From contig NZ_CP036287.1 in NCBI RefSeq assembly GCF_007748095.1, forward strand, positions 3,720,001 to 3,784,000: a stretch of DNA of 64,000 nt, in the 5' to 3' direction. A program made the translations under genes and the position numbers. The notes beneath the pieces were generated by a model. The model searched no databases, was not told the DNA's origin, and was given only the letters and a program-made list of their open reading frames with translations. Positions 44,755-52,858 of this stretch are shown here, piece by piece. Positions within the stretch are counted from its first letter, which is position 1. Every line of letters starts with the position of its first letter. The DNA is from Engelhardtia mirabilis. GTDB taxonomy: Bacteria; Planctomycetota; UBA1135; GCA-002686595.

Positions 44755-45545
44755 TGATCCAGCGCTTGCGAGAAATTGCGGTCGAGGCCGGCTGCCGAGC
44801 GCGCGGCCAGGGCCAGGCGCTTGCCGCGCAGGACCGCGGGCGTGAGCGGAGCGGGGAGCTGGCCGCGCCAGGTCTCGAAGTCCGCGGCGCCCTCGAAGCG
44901 CTCGAGCCAGCGCGCCGCGAAGCGCACGTGGGCGATCTCGTCGCGACCGATGCGCTCTTGGACCTGGGCCGAGGCCTCGTCCCCGACCGACCGCAGGCGC
45001 TGGGCCCAGGCCTCGGCGTGGTCCAGGTTCGCGCCCTCCAGGCCGACCCCCATCAGGGACACGAACTGGGCCGGGGTGGCGCAGCTCGGGACCCGCTCCC
45101 AGAACCAATCGCGCAGGGGAAACTCGCCGATGCGTGCGCCCAGCCGCTCGATCTGCGCCGCGAGCAATCGGGCGTGTCCCAGCTCCTCGAAGGCGATTGC
45201 GGCCAAGCCGCGCCGGAAGCGCGGCGGCGAAGTCGGAAAGGCCAGCACCGCCCAGGCCATCAGCTCCGCGGCCTGGATCTCGTGGTGCAGGAAGGTGTGC
45301 AGCAGCCGCGCGCGAGCGCGCGGGTCGGCCAGGCTCCCCGGTCGCACCGAGCGCCGGGCGCCGCGATCTTCCGGCCCCGGGCCCGGTCGTCCCGGGCCCG
45401 CCAGACGGCGCTCGGGCGGGTCGACCTCGCCGACGCGAGGCGGCCTGGCGAAGGCCAGCTTGCGTTCGAGCTCAGGCTCGAGCACGAGATCCTGGCACCA
45501 GCGCTCCAAGCTGCCGGCACGCGGCGCTCCGTCTCCGGGGTCCAT
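44727..45545 (-). CDS. DUF455-family ferritin-like protein
   Basis: A 272-residue protein of the DUF455 ferritin-like family. Metal-site helices are visible: LHTFLHHEIQAAELMAWA, AFEELGHARLLAAQIERLG, and GRDEIAHVRFAARWL provide Glu/His (ExxH) pairs. PLRDWFWERV and FVSLMGVGLEGANLDHA are conserved family stretches. A di-iron or other dinuclear centre, hence an oxygenase or hydroxylase-like role, is plausible; the family's reaction is unknown to me. ATG at 45545. It overlaps the ATP-grasp gene downstream and is divergent from the AI-2E-type gene at 45666. MiaE-like tRNA hydroxylases have a similar fold, but the sequence does not clearly match them. Confidence 0.78.
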   Translation of the reverse strand: MDPGDGAPRAGSLERWCQDLVLEPELERKLAFARPPRVGEVDPPERRLAGPGRPGPGPEDRGARRSVRPGSLADPRARARLLHTFLHHEIQAAELMAWAVLAFPTSPPRFRRGLAAIAFEELGHARLLAAQIERLGARIGEFPLRDWFWERVPSCATPAQFVSLMGVGLEGANLDHAEAWAQRLRSVGDEASAQVQERIGRDEIAHVRFAARWLERFEGAADFETWRGQLPAPLTPAVLRGKRLALAARSAAGLDRNFSQALDQWIDVAPCS

Positions 45546-45648
45546 GGCGATCGACCTCACGCGGCGATTGTGCACGCTCGACGTCCTCCGCGCCCCGTCC
45601 GATGCAGGTCCGCCGGGAAGGTCTGGAGAAACCTCCGCCGCACCTGCG

Positions 45649-45654
45649 TAGAAT
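45649..45654 (+). promoter_or_regulatory. Candidate -10 element (TAGAAT)
   Basis: TAGAAT 11 bases before the ATG of the AI-2E-family gene; leader would be a few bases only. Confidence 0.35.
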
Positions 45655-45665
45655 CCGCCGGGCCC

Positions 45666-46781
45666 ATGCAGCCGCTCAACCGTGCCACGATCGCGCTCCT
45701 GGCGATTCCCTCGATCGTCCTCCTGGGCTGGCTGCTCAAGGTGGGCGCCGGGATCATCCAGCCCCTGGTCATCGCACTGCTCCTGGCGAGCATGCTCTCG
45801 CCCGTCGTGCGCGGTCTGGCGCGCTTCCGCATCCCGCCCTTCGTCTCGGTGCTGACCATGGCCGTGCTGATCGGCTTCGGTCTGGCGCGGGTAGCGCTGA
45901 TCGTGCAGGGCAACGTGGCCGAGTTCCTGGGCCAGACCGAGCGGGCGCAGATCGAGGCCGTGGGCGGACTGACCGAATCCGAGGACGCGGTCAACCGCAG
46001 CTTCGGCGGCTGGACCGCGGTCGTGAAGGACCTGGAGACACGCATCGAGCGCTCGACGATGCCGGCCGAGGTCCAGGACTACCTCAAGGCCCAGCTGAAC
46101 GAGCTCGACGCCGGTGAACTCTCGGCCCAGCTCGTAGGCAGCGGCCTGGGGATCATGCGCACGATCCTGCTGGTCGTGATCTACATGCTCTTCATCTTCG
46201 CGGAGCAGGCCGTCTTCAGACGCAAGATCCTCTCCGTGGCCGGCGACAACCGACACGCCGCGGCCACGATCCTCGACACCATCGGACGCGGCATCCAGCA
46301 GTTCCTGGGCATCAAGACGCTGATCTCGATCGCCACCGGCGCCCTGTGTTACGTGGCCCTGGTGGCCCTGCAGGTGCCCTATGCCCTCCTGTGGGGTGTG
46401 CTGACGTTCTTCCTGAACTTCATCCCCTACTTCGGCAGCCTCGCGGCCGGCACCATGCCGACCGTGACCGCCCTGGCGGTCAAGTCGAGTTGGGAGACGG
46501 CGATGATCGTGGCGGCGGTCTACTTCGCCGTGAACATCGTGCTGGGCTCGATCATCGAGCCACGCATCCTGGGTCGCGAGCTCGACCTGTCACCCCTCGT
46601 AATCATCGTCTCGGTCGTGATCTGGGGAGCGCTATGGGGCGTCGTCGGCGCCTTCCTGGCAGTGCCCATGACCGCGACGATGCAGATCGTGCTCGCCAGC
46701 AACGAGGTCACCAGACCCGTGGCGGTGCTGCTGTCTAGCGGGCCACCAAAGGGCTCGCGCCGGCTGCGACAGGCGGCCTAG
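45666..46781 (+). CDS. AI-2E-family transporter
   Basis: A 371-residue multi-pass membrane protein of the AI-2E/PerM exporter family, which moves small solutes. Members are reported as Na+/H+ antiporters or AI-2 exporters, so the substrate is open. Family features are the first membrane hairpin (IIQPLVIALLLASMLSPVV), the central amphipathic region, and the C-terminal set LLWGVLTFFLNFIPYFGSLAAG, IIEPRILGRELDLSPL and GALWGVVGAFLAVPM. These last three are the most conserved segments. The stop TAG overlaps the first base of a 161-bp MITE-like repeat, so the end of the protein may be unaffected or slightly altered by that insertion. A candidate -10 is at 45649. Confidence 0.9.
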   Translation: MQPLNRATIALLAIPSIVLLGWLLKVGAGIIQPLVIALLLASMLSPVVRGLARFRIPPFVSVLTMAVLIGFGLARVALIVQGNVAEFLGQTERAQIEAVGGLTESEDAVNRSFGGWTAVVKDLETRIERSTMPAEVQDYLKAQLNELDAGELSAQLVGSGLGIMRTILLVVIYMLFIFAEQAVFRRKILSVAGDNRHAAATILDTIGRGIQQFLGIKTLISIATGALCYVALVALQVPYALLWGVLTFFLNFIPYFGSLAAGTMPTVTALAVKSSWETAMIVAAVYFAVNIVLGSIIEPRILGRELDLSPLVIIVSVVIWGALWGVVGAFLAVPMTATMQIVLASNEVTRPVAVLLSSGPPKGSRRLRQAA

Positions 46782-46941
46782 TGTCCTGGATCAGGAATTC
46801 GGCGTCACTTCCCGGGCTCCGATCGCCGCTGGCGTCGCCAGCGCCTCCTCCGAGTATCGCAGCGGATACGCGTCGTCGGCGCGCCTAGCCAGCATCGATC
46901 GGACCTCCGGGCAGTGACGCCGAATTCCTGAACCAGCACAC
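46781..46941. mobile_element. 161-bp MITE-like element with long terminal inverted repeats
   Basis: The two ends of this gene-free block are inverted copies over about 45 bases, including a perfect 17-base core (46792-46808 against 46914-46930, containing GAATTC). The outer tips GTGTCCTGG and CCAGCACAC also pair. TA lies immediately outside both ends, at 46779-46780 and 46942-46943. TA duplication plus terminal inverted repeats is typical of MITEs mobilised by IS630/Tc1-type transposases. It has no coding capacity and separates two convergent genes. It could also act as a terminator in RNA. Confidence 0.72.
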
Positions 46942-46978
46942 TAGCCGGCGTTCGTCGAGCGAACGACCCCGTTTCGAA

Positions 46979-47395
46979 TCAGTCCTCGTCCATGGCCGCG
47001 ATGGGTGCCGTGTTCGGCGCGAGGAAGAAGCGTCCGACCACCGCGTCGAATTCTTCGCCCCCCGGACGCTGCATCGTGTAGCGCCCCTCCATCGTGCCCC
47101 ACTCGGTCGCGAGCGGGCAGCCGCTCATGTACTCGAACTGCTCGCCGGGCGCGAGGTCCGGGTTCTCGCCGACCACCCCGGCGCCGCGCACCTCTTCGAC
47201 GTCGTTGTTCGCGTCTCGGATGATCCAGTGGCGCGAGATCAACTTGGCGGGCACATCACCCTCGTTGCTGATCACGACGCGATAGGCGTAGACCCAGTGG
47301 TTTCGCTCGGGGTCCGACTGGGCCTCGATGTACTGGGCCGCCACGCGCACGCGGATGCCGTCGGTGGTCGTGTCTGAATGGCCTGATTCGTTCAT
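46979..47395 (-). CDS. apaG: ApaG-domain protein
   Basis: A 138-residue single-domain ApaG protein. Core landmarks are VRVAAQYIEAQSDPERNHWVYAYRVVISNEG, AKLISRHWIIRDANNDVEEVRGAGVVGENPDL and EYMSGCPLATEWGTMEGRY, all in family order. ApaG binds metal and is linked to Ap4A hydrolysis and Co2+/Mg2+ effects in enterobacteria, but its molecular role is unclear. ATG at 47395 is 35 bases downstream of the GT-C gene stop. A TATCCT hexamer at 47416-47421 on this strand may serve as its own promoter -10, so it need not be co-transcribed with the glycan genes. Confidence 0.9.
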   Translation of the reverse strand: MNESGHSDTTTDGIRVRVAAQYIEAQSDPERNHWVYAYRVVISNEGDVPAKLISRHWIIRDANNDVEEVRGAGVVGENPDLAPGEQFEYMSGCPLATEWGTMEGRYTMQRPGGEEFDAVVGRFFLAPNTAPIAAMDED

Positions 47396-47415
47396 GATCT
47401 CGCTCTGCGAGGGCC

Positions 47416-47421
47416 AGGATA
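47416..47421 (-). promoter_or_regulatory. Candidate -10 element of apaG (TATCCT)
   Basis: TATCCT on the minus strand 21 bases before the apaG ATG, in the short gap after the GT-C gene. Confidence 0.35.
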
Positions 47422-47429
47422 GCGAGCGG

Positions 47430-49130
47430 TCAGGGCCGTCGCACGACCAGCACCGAGCTCTCCGCACGGTCGGCCACGTCCTGACCTGTTCGTCGGTCCG
47501 CGAGTTGGCGCACCTTGATCTTGACCTGCGCCCCCGCGGGGAGCGACGCCCAGACCGCCGCGGGAAGGGTCGCACGGCCGTTTTCGAAGGCCAACCCGAG
47601 GTGTTCGAAGCTGCCGCCCACCCGCGGCCCATCGACGCACCACAGGTGGATCGACGCCCGGCCGAAGCTCGCGGGCCAGGTGAGCACCGGCGGATCGTCG
47701 CCCCCGATCCGCGCCAACTCCCCCGCCGGCTCGGCGCTGGAGGGGGTGAACAGATCGGCCACGAGGATCGCCTGGGCAGGGTCCGTGCCCGTTGGGTCGA
47801 TCTGGAACAGCGCCTTGGCGCGCGCCAGACCGCCGAGGGCTGCGGCGCTCCAGGCAGCGACCAGGGCCAGGGCCAGGGGCCGTGCGAGGGATGGGACACG
47901 CTGACCCAGGGCCGCGAATCCTGCCGCCGCAAACAGCGCGAAGCCGGCGCTGCCAGCCAAGGCATAGCGTGCCTGGGGCTGGTGAAAGACGAGGTTGAAG
48001 CGCAACAAGAGGGCCATGGCCACCAAGCCCGAAGCACCCAGCAACAGGGTGGGCCCAGACTTCAGGCCGATGCGCCCCCGCCCCAGGGCCAAGCCCGCCA
48101 AGGCCAGCAGCGCTGTGCCCCCGAACAGCCACTCGATCCAAGCCGGCTGGGAAGCCGCATTCCAGCCGACCACCCCCACCGCGGACCGAAAGACCAGCAC
48201 CGGCAGGGCGTAGGTGAGCTGGGTCAGGCGCGCCTCGTCGGGGACCATGTTGCTCGCGAAGGCGCGCTCGTGCACGGCGGTCGCCAGGGGTTCGCCGTAG
48301 AGCTCGAGGTTGCGCAGGATCCAGGGCAACCAGAGGGCCACGAGCAGGGCCAGACCGAGGGCTCCCGCGACCGTCGTCTCGCGCCGCCGCTGGGGCGCGC
48401 GCCACCAGATCCAAGCCAGCGCGAGACCGAAGAGCGGCACCACGCCCACGGCCGTGAGCTTCGTCGCCAGGGCGAGTCCGCCCAGGGCCCCCGCCGCCAG
48501 CCCCGAGAGCGGGGTGAGCCGGTTCGAGTCGACGGCGCGCACGAGCAGCGTCAGGCAGCCCAGGATCATGGTCACCGCCAAGGCGCCGTTGTCGAGCACC
48601 GAGTGGGCGATCGACCAGCCCGGCAACAGGGCGAGGAGCAGCACGCTCAGGTCCACCGCGCCAGGCGCCCGGGGCAGGGCGCGCGCCACGAGACGACGGA
48701 TCAGCACCAGGCTGACCGCGCCGCACAACACGGAGAACAGGCGCAGGCGGTGGAACCCGCGCACTTCACGCGACCGCGCGCCGACCTCGTCCCAACCGTG
48801 CTCGAAGTGTCGACCCGACACGCGCTGCGCCAGCTCGACCGACCGCGGAGTGGGCGTCAGATCGGCGAGCCCCTGGATGCGCAGTCCGAGGGCCAGGATG
48901 CGGTAGTACAGCGCCGGATGGTGGCCCAGGTCCCCCTGGCGCCAGGCGGGGACGCCGGCCAGCTCGCCGGAGCCCTTGACCACCGGCGGCTCACCGTGCT
49001 GGATCAACTGCCACACGTAGCCCAGGTGTCCGTTCTCGTCCGGTGCTTCGAAGACCGGCGTGACGTGGGCATAGGTCCCAGCCAGAACCACGTGCACGAG
49101 CACCGCCAGCCACAGGCCGAGCCGCTTCAA
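47430..49130 (-). CDS. GT-C-type glycosyltransferase-like membrane protein
   Basis: A 566-residue protein with about 11 membrane segments. The first loop begins VFEAPDENGHLGYVWQLIQHGEPPV, matching the acidic PDExxH pattern of a group of polyprenyl-phosphate-dependent GT-C proteins. HPALYYRIL further along also fits. The C-terminal ~100 residues are a soluble domain. TTG at 49130 overlaps the upstream methyltransferase stop in TTGA and directly precedes a good first membrane segment (KRLGLWLAVLVHVVLAG). With the GT2 and methyltransferase upstream it forms a three-gene operon, probably building or transferring a lipid-linked sugar on the outer face of the membrane. Confidence 0.72.
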   Translation of the reverse strand: MKRLGLWLAVLVHVVLAGTYAHVTPVFEAPDENGHLGYVWQLIQHGEPPVVKGSGELAGVPAWRQGDLGHHPALYYRILALGLRIQGLADLTPTPRSVELAQRVSGRHFEHGWDEVGARSREVRGFHRLRLFSVLCGAVSLVLIRRLVARALPRAPGAVDLSVLLLALLPGWSIAHSVLDNGALAVTMILGCLTLLVRAVDSNRLTPLSGLAAGALGGLALATKLTAVGVVPLFGLALAWIWWRAPQRRRETTVAGALGLALLVALWLPWILRNLELYGEPLATAVHERAFASNMVPDEARLTQLTYALPVLVFRSAVGVVGWNAASQPAWIEWLFGGTALLALAGLALGRGRIGLKSGPTLLLGASGLVAMALLLRFNLVFHQPQARYALAGSAGFALFAAAGFAALGQRVPSLARPLALALVAAWSAAALGGLARAKALFQIDPTGTDPAQAILVADLFTPSSAEPAGELARIGGDDPPVLTWPASFGRASIHLWCVDGPRVGGSFEHLGLAFENGRATLPAAVWASLPAGAQVKIKVRQLADRRTGQDVADRAESSVLVVRRP

Positions 49131-49864
49131 CGCACCACGGGTCGAGCCAGGGCGAGCAACGAGACGCCCAGGGGCAAGTTGCGGTCGACGACCCAGTGCC
49201 GCTCCACGGCGAAGGTGTGGTAGAGCAGCTGCTCGAGGGGCCGCGGCAGTCGCAAGCCCAGGTCCGAGCCGCCGGAGTGGGCCCGATCGAGCAGCGGGCG
49301 CATGGCCAGGCGCAGGGCCAGGATCGGCGCGAAGAGCAGTGAGTTGAAGTACGTCAGGCGCTCGAGCTCGAAGCCGGCCGCACGCAGTTTCTGCGCCAGC
49401 TCGCGGCGCCCGTAACGGCGGTGGTGCATGGCCAGCACGTCCTGCCGCCCCCACAACAACTGGAGCGCCGGGACGCTGAGCAGCAGCTTGCCGTCGTCCG
49501 CCAGCAGCCGGCGCCATTCGGACAGCGCCGCGGTCTCCGCTTCCAGGTGTTCGAGCACGTCGAGGGCCGCGATCAACTGGAAGGAGCCGTCGGCGAAGGG
49601 CGCGGCCGTGGCATCGCCGCGCACAGGCGTGGCCCCCTTCGCGGCGCAGTTCTGCAGGGACCCGGCGGCCACATCCAGGGTCACGACTCGCCCCCGCGGC
49701 GCCAGGACCGGCAGGTTGACGCCCGATCCCGGCCCGACGTCGAGAATGCGTGCATTGGGCCCCAGGGGCACGCGCCCGTCGAGGACGTCGTCGAAGATCG
49801 CGCGGCGGGCCCGGAACCACCAGTGGTCCGGATCGTCGTGCTCCTGGTGAACGACTGCTTCCAA
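49127..49864 (-). CDS. Class I SAM-dependent methyltransferase
   Basis: A 245-residue methyltransferase. ARILDVGPGSGVNLPVL is the SAM-binding motif I, VVTLDVA the acidic strand, and FQLIAALDVLEHLEAE the motif II/III region. WRRLLADDGKLLLSVPALQLLWG is the post-motif segment, and AMHHRRYGRRELAQKL is typical of sugar and lipid-linked methyltransferases. The start is uncertain: TTG at 49864 is used, 13 bases after the GT2 stop, since the earlier frame is shared with that gene. It ends in a TTGA overlap with the GT-C gene. Located between a DPM1-like transferase and a GT-C protein, its substrate may be a glycan or polyprenyl-linked sugar. Confidence 0.78.
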   Translation of the reverse strand: MEAVVHQEHDDPDHWWFRARRAIFDDVLDGRVPLGPNARILDVGPGSGVNLPVLAPRGRVVTLDVAAGSLQNCAAKGATPVRGDATAAPFADGSFQLIAALDVLEHLEAETAALSEWRRLLADDGKLLLSVPALQLLWGRQDVLAMHHRRYGRRELAQKLRAAGFELERLTYFNSLLFAPILALRLAMRPLLDRAHSGGSDLGLRLPRPLEQLLYHTFAVERHWVVDRNLPLGVSLLALARPVVR

Positions 49865-49877
49865 GGTCGTGGGCCCT

Positions 49878-50864
49878 TCAGCGTCCCTTGCGGTCCAGGC
49901 GGCGGATGCGCCACCACATGCGCGCCACGGTGCGCAGGGTGCGCGGGATGTCGCTGGCCTGCACGGTGGTGCGACCGGCCAGCCGCGGGTAGTGGCGCAC
50001 GCCGACTTCGATCGAGCGATAGCCCAGACGCGCGGTCTGGGCCACCATCTCGGTGTCGATGAAGAAGTCGGTGCTCTCAAGGGCCATGGCCTGGACCACC
50101 GGCCTGCGGAAGACCTTGAAAGCGCAGTCGACGTCGCGCACGCGCACGCCGAAGAGCACCCGCACCAGGCGGTTGTAGGTCCACGACAAGAGGCACCGCA
50201 GGACCGAGTCGTAGCGGTAGACGCGGAAGCCGAAGACCGCGTCGGCGCCGGCTTCGAGCATCTGCGCGATCACCCCGCCCAGCTCGCGCACGTCGAACTG
50301 CAGGTCGGAGTCGGTGTAGAACACCAGGTCACACTCGGCGGCCGCGAAGCCGTTGGCCAGGGCCGCGCCGTAGCCGAGGTTGGTCGGATGGTGGATCACC
50401 CGCACGCGCGGATGCCGGCTGGCGAGGCCGTCGGCGATGGCCCCGGTGTTGTCCTTGGAGCCGTCGTCGACGACCACGATCTCCCAGACGTCGAAGCACT
50501 CGGTCAGGTAGGCGGCGGTGCGCTCGACGGCCTCGGCCAGGCACTCCTGCTCGTTGTAGGCGGGCAGCACCACGGTGGTGCCCACGGTCACGCGATCGCC
50601 CGCGCCGGGGATCGGCACGTGCGGCGCGTCCCGCAGGTCGGAGGACGGCGGCCCGGCGGAGTGCGGCCCGGCGGAGTGCGGCCCGGCGGAGTGCGGCCCG
50701 GCGGAGTGCGGCCCGGCGGAGTGCGGCCCGGCGGAATGCGGTCCGGCGGAGTGCGGCCCGGCGGAGTGCGGCCCGGCGGAGTGCGGCCCGGCGGAATGCG
50801 GTCCGGCGGGCACACGCTGGGCGCCGTGCTGGTGATCGGGAGGGCTGGACTCGGCTGCGGACAT
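49878..50864 (-). CDS. GT2 glycosyltransferase with N-terminal pentapeptide repeat
   Basis: A 328-residue enzyme. After a short leader, ten copies of Gly-Pro-His-Ser-Ala (about residues 18-71) form a low-complexity His-rich tail. The GT2 domain begins near residue 95: TTVVLPAYNEQECLAEAV, EIVVVDDGSKDNTG, HPTNLGYGAALANGF, VFYTDSDLQFD (DxD-like), then VRDVDCAFKVFRR and FFIDTEMVAQTARLG. This is the pattern of dolichol/polyprenyl-phosphate-mannose synthase relatives. No membrane segments, so a cytoplasmic or peripheral enzyme. The ATG at 50864 gives the shortest leader. Repeat number may vary between strains. First gene of the glycan operon, with a candidate -10 at 50896. Confidence 0.85.
   Translation of the reverse strand: MSAAESSPPDHQHGAQRVPAGPHSAGPHSAGPHSAGPHSAGPHSAGPHSAGPHSAGPHSAGPHSAGPHSAGPPSSDLRDAPHVPIPGAGDRVTVGTTVVLPAYNEQECLAEAVERTAAYLTECFDVWEIVVVDDGSKDNTGAIADGLASRHPRVRVIHHPTNLGYGAALANGFAAAECDLVFYTDSDLQFDVRELGGVIAQMLEAGADAVFGFRVYRYDSVLRCLLSWTYNRLVRVLFGVRVRDVDCAFKVFRRPVVQAMALESTDFFIDTEMVAQTARLGYRSIEVGVRHYPRLAGRTTVQASDIPRTLRTVARMWWRIRRLDRKGR
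50650..50809. repeat. Tandem 15-bp repeat coding Gly-Pro-His-Ser-Ala
   Basis: Ten full 15-base units plus a partial one. Units 6 and 10 carry the same two base changes (GGAATGCGGTCC), four units apart, which indicates recent block duplication. The array lies within the GT2 coding sequence. Confidence 0.9.
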
Positions 50865-50895
50865 CAGGTGCCCGGTCGTGCGTTGCCGGGGCCGA

Positions 50896-50901
50896 AGCTT
50901 A
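50896..50901 (-). promoter_or_regulatory. Candidate -10 element of the GT2 operon (TAAGCT)
   Basis: TAAGCT on the minus strand 32 bases before the GT2 ATG; also embedded in GCGCTAAGCTTC. Confidence 0.35.
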
Positions 50902-50991
50902 GCGCGGAATCCTGGCCGATCCCGCGCCCCCGGTCGCCTTTCGGGCGGCCAGGGGCGTGCGCCGCCCGGCCCCCATGCGCATGCTCTCGCG

Positions 50992-51603
50992 GTGGCAACT
51001 CGATTCCGGACCGTGGTCGCGGCCTCGCACTTCGAGGACGATCCGATCAAGGGCTCGCGCTTCATCGCGGACGTGATCCCAGCCGCCGAGCCCGACCGAG
51101 CGCTCGAGGCGATCGAGGGGGTGCGCGCGGTCCGGAGTGACGCCCGCCACCACTGCTGGGCCTGGCGCCTGGATCCCGAGGGGCGCGAGGTGCGCAGCAA
51201 CGACGACGGCGAGCCGGGCAACTCCGCCGGCGCCCCGATCCTGCGCCAGATCGAGGGCCACGACCTGTGTGGCCTGGTGGTCGTGGTGACGCGCTACTTC
51301 GGCGGGGTCAAGTTGGGCGTGGGCGGCCTGATCCGCGCCTACGGCGGGGCCGCGGGCCGGGCGCTCGATCGGGCGCGGGTCGTCGAACGTGCGGTCCTGC
51401 GTCGCCTGTCGATCCGCTACCCCTACGAGGTCTCTGGCGCCGTGGAGGGCGCCCTGGCCCGCAACGGGGCAATCGCGCTGCGCTCGGAGTACGGAGCCGA
51501 GGTGGCCGCGGAGCTGAGCGTTCCGATCGATGCGGAGGCGGACCTGCGGGCACAGCTGCGCGATGCGAGCGCGGGCCGCGTGCGGATCGCCCCGCTGGAA
51601 TAG
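50992..51603 (+). CDS. YigZ/IMPACT-family protein
   Basis: A 203-residue UPF0029 (YigZ/IMPACT) protein. The N-terminal domain contains FEDDPIKGSRFIADV, ARHHCWAWRLDPEG, SNDDGEPGNSAGAPIL and VVVVTRYFGGVKLGVGGLIRAYG, all family hallmarks. The remaining 75 residues correspond to the variable C-terminal half (DUF1949-like position). IMPACT binds ribosome-associated GCN1 in eukaryotes, and the bacterial role is unclear. GTG at 50992 starts just before the conserved part; there is no closer ATG in frame. It lies divergent from the GT2 operon and 9 bases before the SGNH-like gene. Confidence 0.88.
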   Translation: MATRFRTVVAASHFEDDPIKGSRFIADVIPAAEPDRALEAIEGVRAVRSDARHHCWAWRLDPEGREVRSNDDGEPGNSAGAPILRQIEGHDLCGLVVVVTRYFGGVKLGVGGLIRAYGGAAGRALDRARVVERAVLRRLSIRYPYEVSGAVEGALARNGAIALRSEYGAEVAAELSVPIDAEADLRAQLRDASAGRVRIAPLE

Positions 51604-51612
51604 ACTGCGCCG

Positions 51613-52812
51613 ATGCCGCGCCTTCGCCGCCGATTGACCGCCCTCGGGGTCGTCCTGATCCTCGCCCTCGGGGCCGACCAGCTCGTCCGCGTGACCCTCC
51701 TGTCCACCGGGACCTTCCGCGGTCGGCGGGTGGCCCCCTACGACCCGCCCCTCTTCCACGGCGCCCAGGTCGAAGCCCTCGAACGGGCCAAGGGCCTCTT
51801 GGACGGCAGCGTCGAGGATGTCGTTCCGATCGGCTTCGACCGCGACCTGGGCTGGGCGCCGCGCCCGGAGATGTCCCTGGGCATCGACGGCTACGACTGG
51901 GCCGGCTGCCGCGACGACGGGGTGCCGACGGCGCGGGAGAAGGACCCTGCGCGCACGCGAGTGGCGGCCTACGGCTGCTCCTTCACCCACGGCGACGGTG
52001 TCGGCGGGGCCGATGCCTGGCCAGCGGCGCTCGAGGCCCTGGAGCCGAGGTTCGAGATGCTGAACCTCGGGGTCGGCGGCTACGGACTAGACCAGGCCTG
52101 CCTGCGCCAGCTCGCCACGGCCGCTGACCTGGCGCCGGACGAGGTCTGGCTGGGGCTGCTGCCGGCGGCCTGTCTCCGGGTGACGACGCGCTTCCGGCCG
52201 ATCGTGCGCCACTGGAGCTCGGCCCTGGCCTTCAAGCCGCGCTTCGTGCTCGCGGGTGACGGGACCCTGCGCACCCTGCCCAACCCGGCCCGGTCGCTCG
52301 AAGACGTCGTGGCCCTGTGCGAGGACCAGGAGCTGTTCCTGGAGCGCACCGAGGAGGGCGACCGTTGGATTGCGCGGGCGAGGCCGGCCTGGCTTCCGGC
52401 GGGGTCGCACCCGCTGCACTGGACAGCGGCGGGACGCTTGATCCTGACGGCCTGGGAGAACGTCGGTCGAGCCCACGAGCGGCACCTGGGACCGCGCGGC
52501 GCGGAGGCGCACCGCCTGTTGGACGCCATCGTGATGCTCTCCAAGAACGACGCCGAGGGCCGCGGAGCGCGCTTTCGGTTCTTGATCCTCCCGGGCCCCA
52601 CCGACCTCGAATACTTGGACCTCCACAGCGAGGGCTATTGGTCGACCCTGGTCGAGGACCTGCGGGCCCGGAACGTGGAGGTCCTGGACCTGACCGACGC
52701 CCTGCTGGCGGCGCGGGCGAGCGGGATCAACCTGTTCCTCGCCGACGGGCACTACACCGTGGCCGGCAACCGGGTGGTGGCCAAGGCACTGGCCGAAGCA
52801 ACCGGCCCCTGA
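51613..52812 (+). CDS. Membrane-anchored SGNH/GDSL-like hydrolase
   Basis: A 399-residue protein with one N-terminal membrane segment (LTALGVVLILALGAD). RVAAYGCSFTHGDGVGG resembles block I of SGNH hydrolases, with the Ser in GCSFTHG as nucleophile. LNLGVGGYGLDQACLRQL matches the Gly/Asn of blocks II-III. LFLADGHYTVAGNRVVAKAL near the C-terminus supplies the Asp-x-His pair. It is probably periplasmic or surface-facing, and acts as an acyl esterase or acetylase on glycans or lipids. No identified substrate. The ATG at 51613 lies 9 bases after the preceding stop, suggesting co-transcription with the YigZ-family gene. Confidence 0.75.
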   Translation: MPRLRRRLTALGVVLILALGADQLVRVTLLSTGTFRGRRVAPYDPPLFHGAQVEALERAKGLLDGSVEDVVPIGFDRDLGWAPRPEMSLGIDGYDWAGCRDDGVPTAREKDPARTRVAAYGCSFTHGDGVGGADAWPAALEALEPRFEMLNLGVGGYGLDQACLRQLATAADLAPDEVWLGLLPAACLRVTTRFRPIVRHWSSALAFKPRFVLAGDGTLRTLPNPARSLEDVVALCEDQELFLERTEEGDRWIARARPAWLPAGSHPLHWTAAGRLILTAWENVGRAHERHLGPRGAEAHRLLDAIVMLSKNDAEGRGARFRFLILPGPTDLEYLDLHSEGYWSTLVEDLRARNVEVLDLTDALLAARASGINLFLADGHYTVAGNRVVAKALAEATGP

Positions 52813-52858
52813 CGGGCAGAAGCTCCAGGAGGAGCGTCGGGCCCGGCCGCAATGCCGG

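Noticed and set aside
46781..46941. Simple rho-independent terminator instead of a mobile element
   Set aside because: Inverted ends extend to about 45 bases with TA at both edges and an unpaired interior of about 70 bases, more than a terminator needs; a terminator role may still be secondary.
50650..50809. CRISPR-like array
   Set aside because: Units are contiguous 15-base repeats with no spacers.
50575..50835. Plus-strand frame with repeated Pro-Ala-Glu-Cys-Gly, looking like a Cys-rich RiPP precursor
   Set aside because: It is the antisense reading of the 15-base repeat inside the GT2 gene, whose coding frame gives GPHSA and continues into a clear glycosyltransferase domain.
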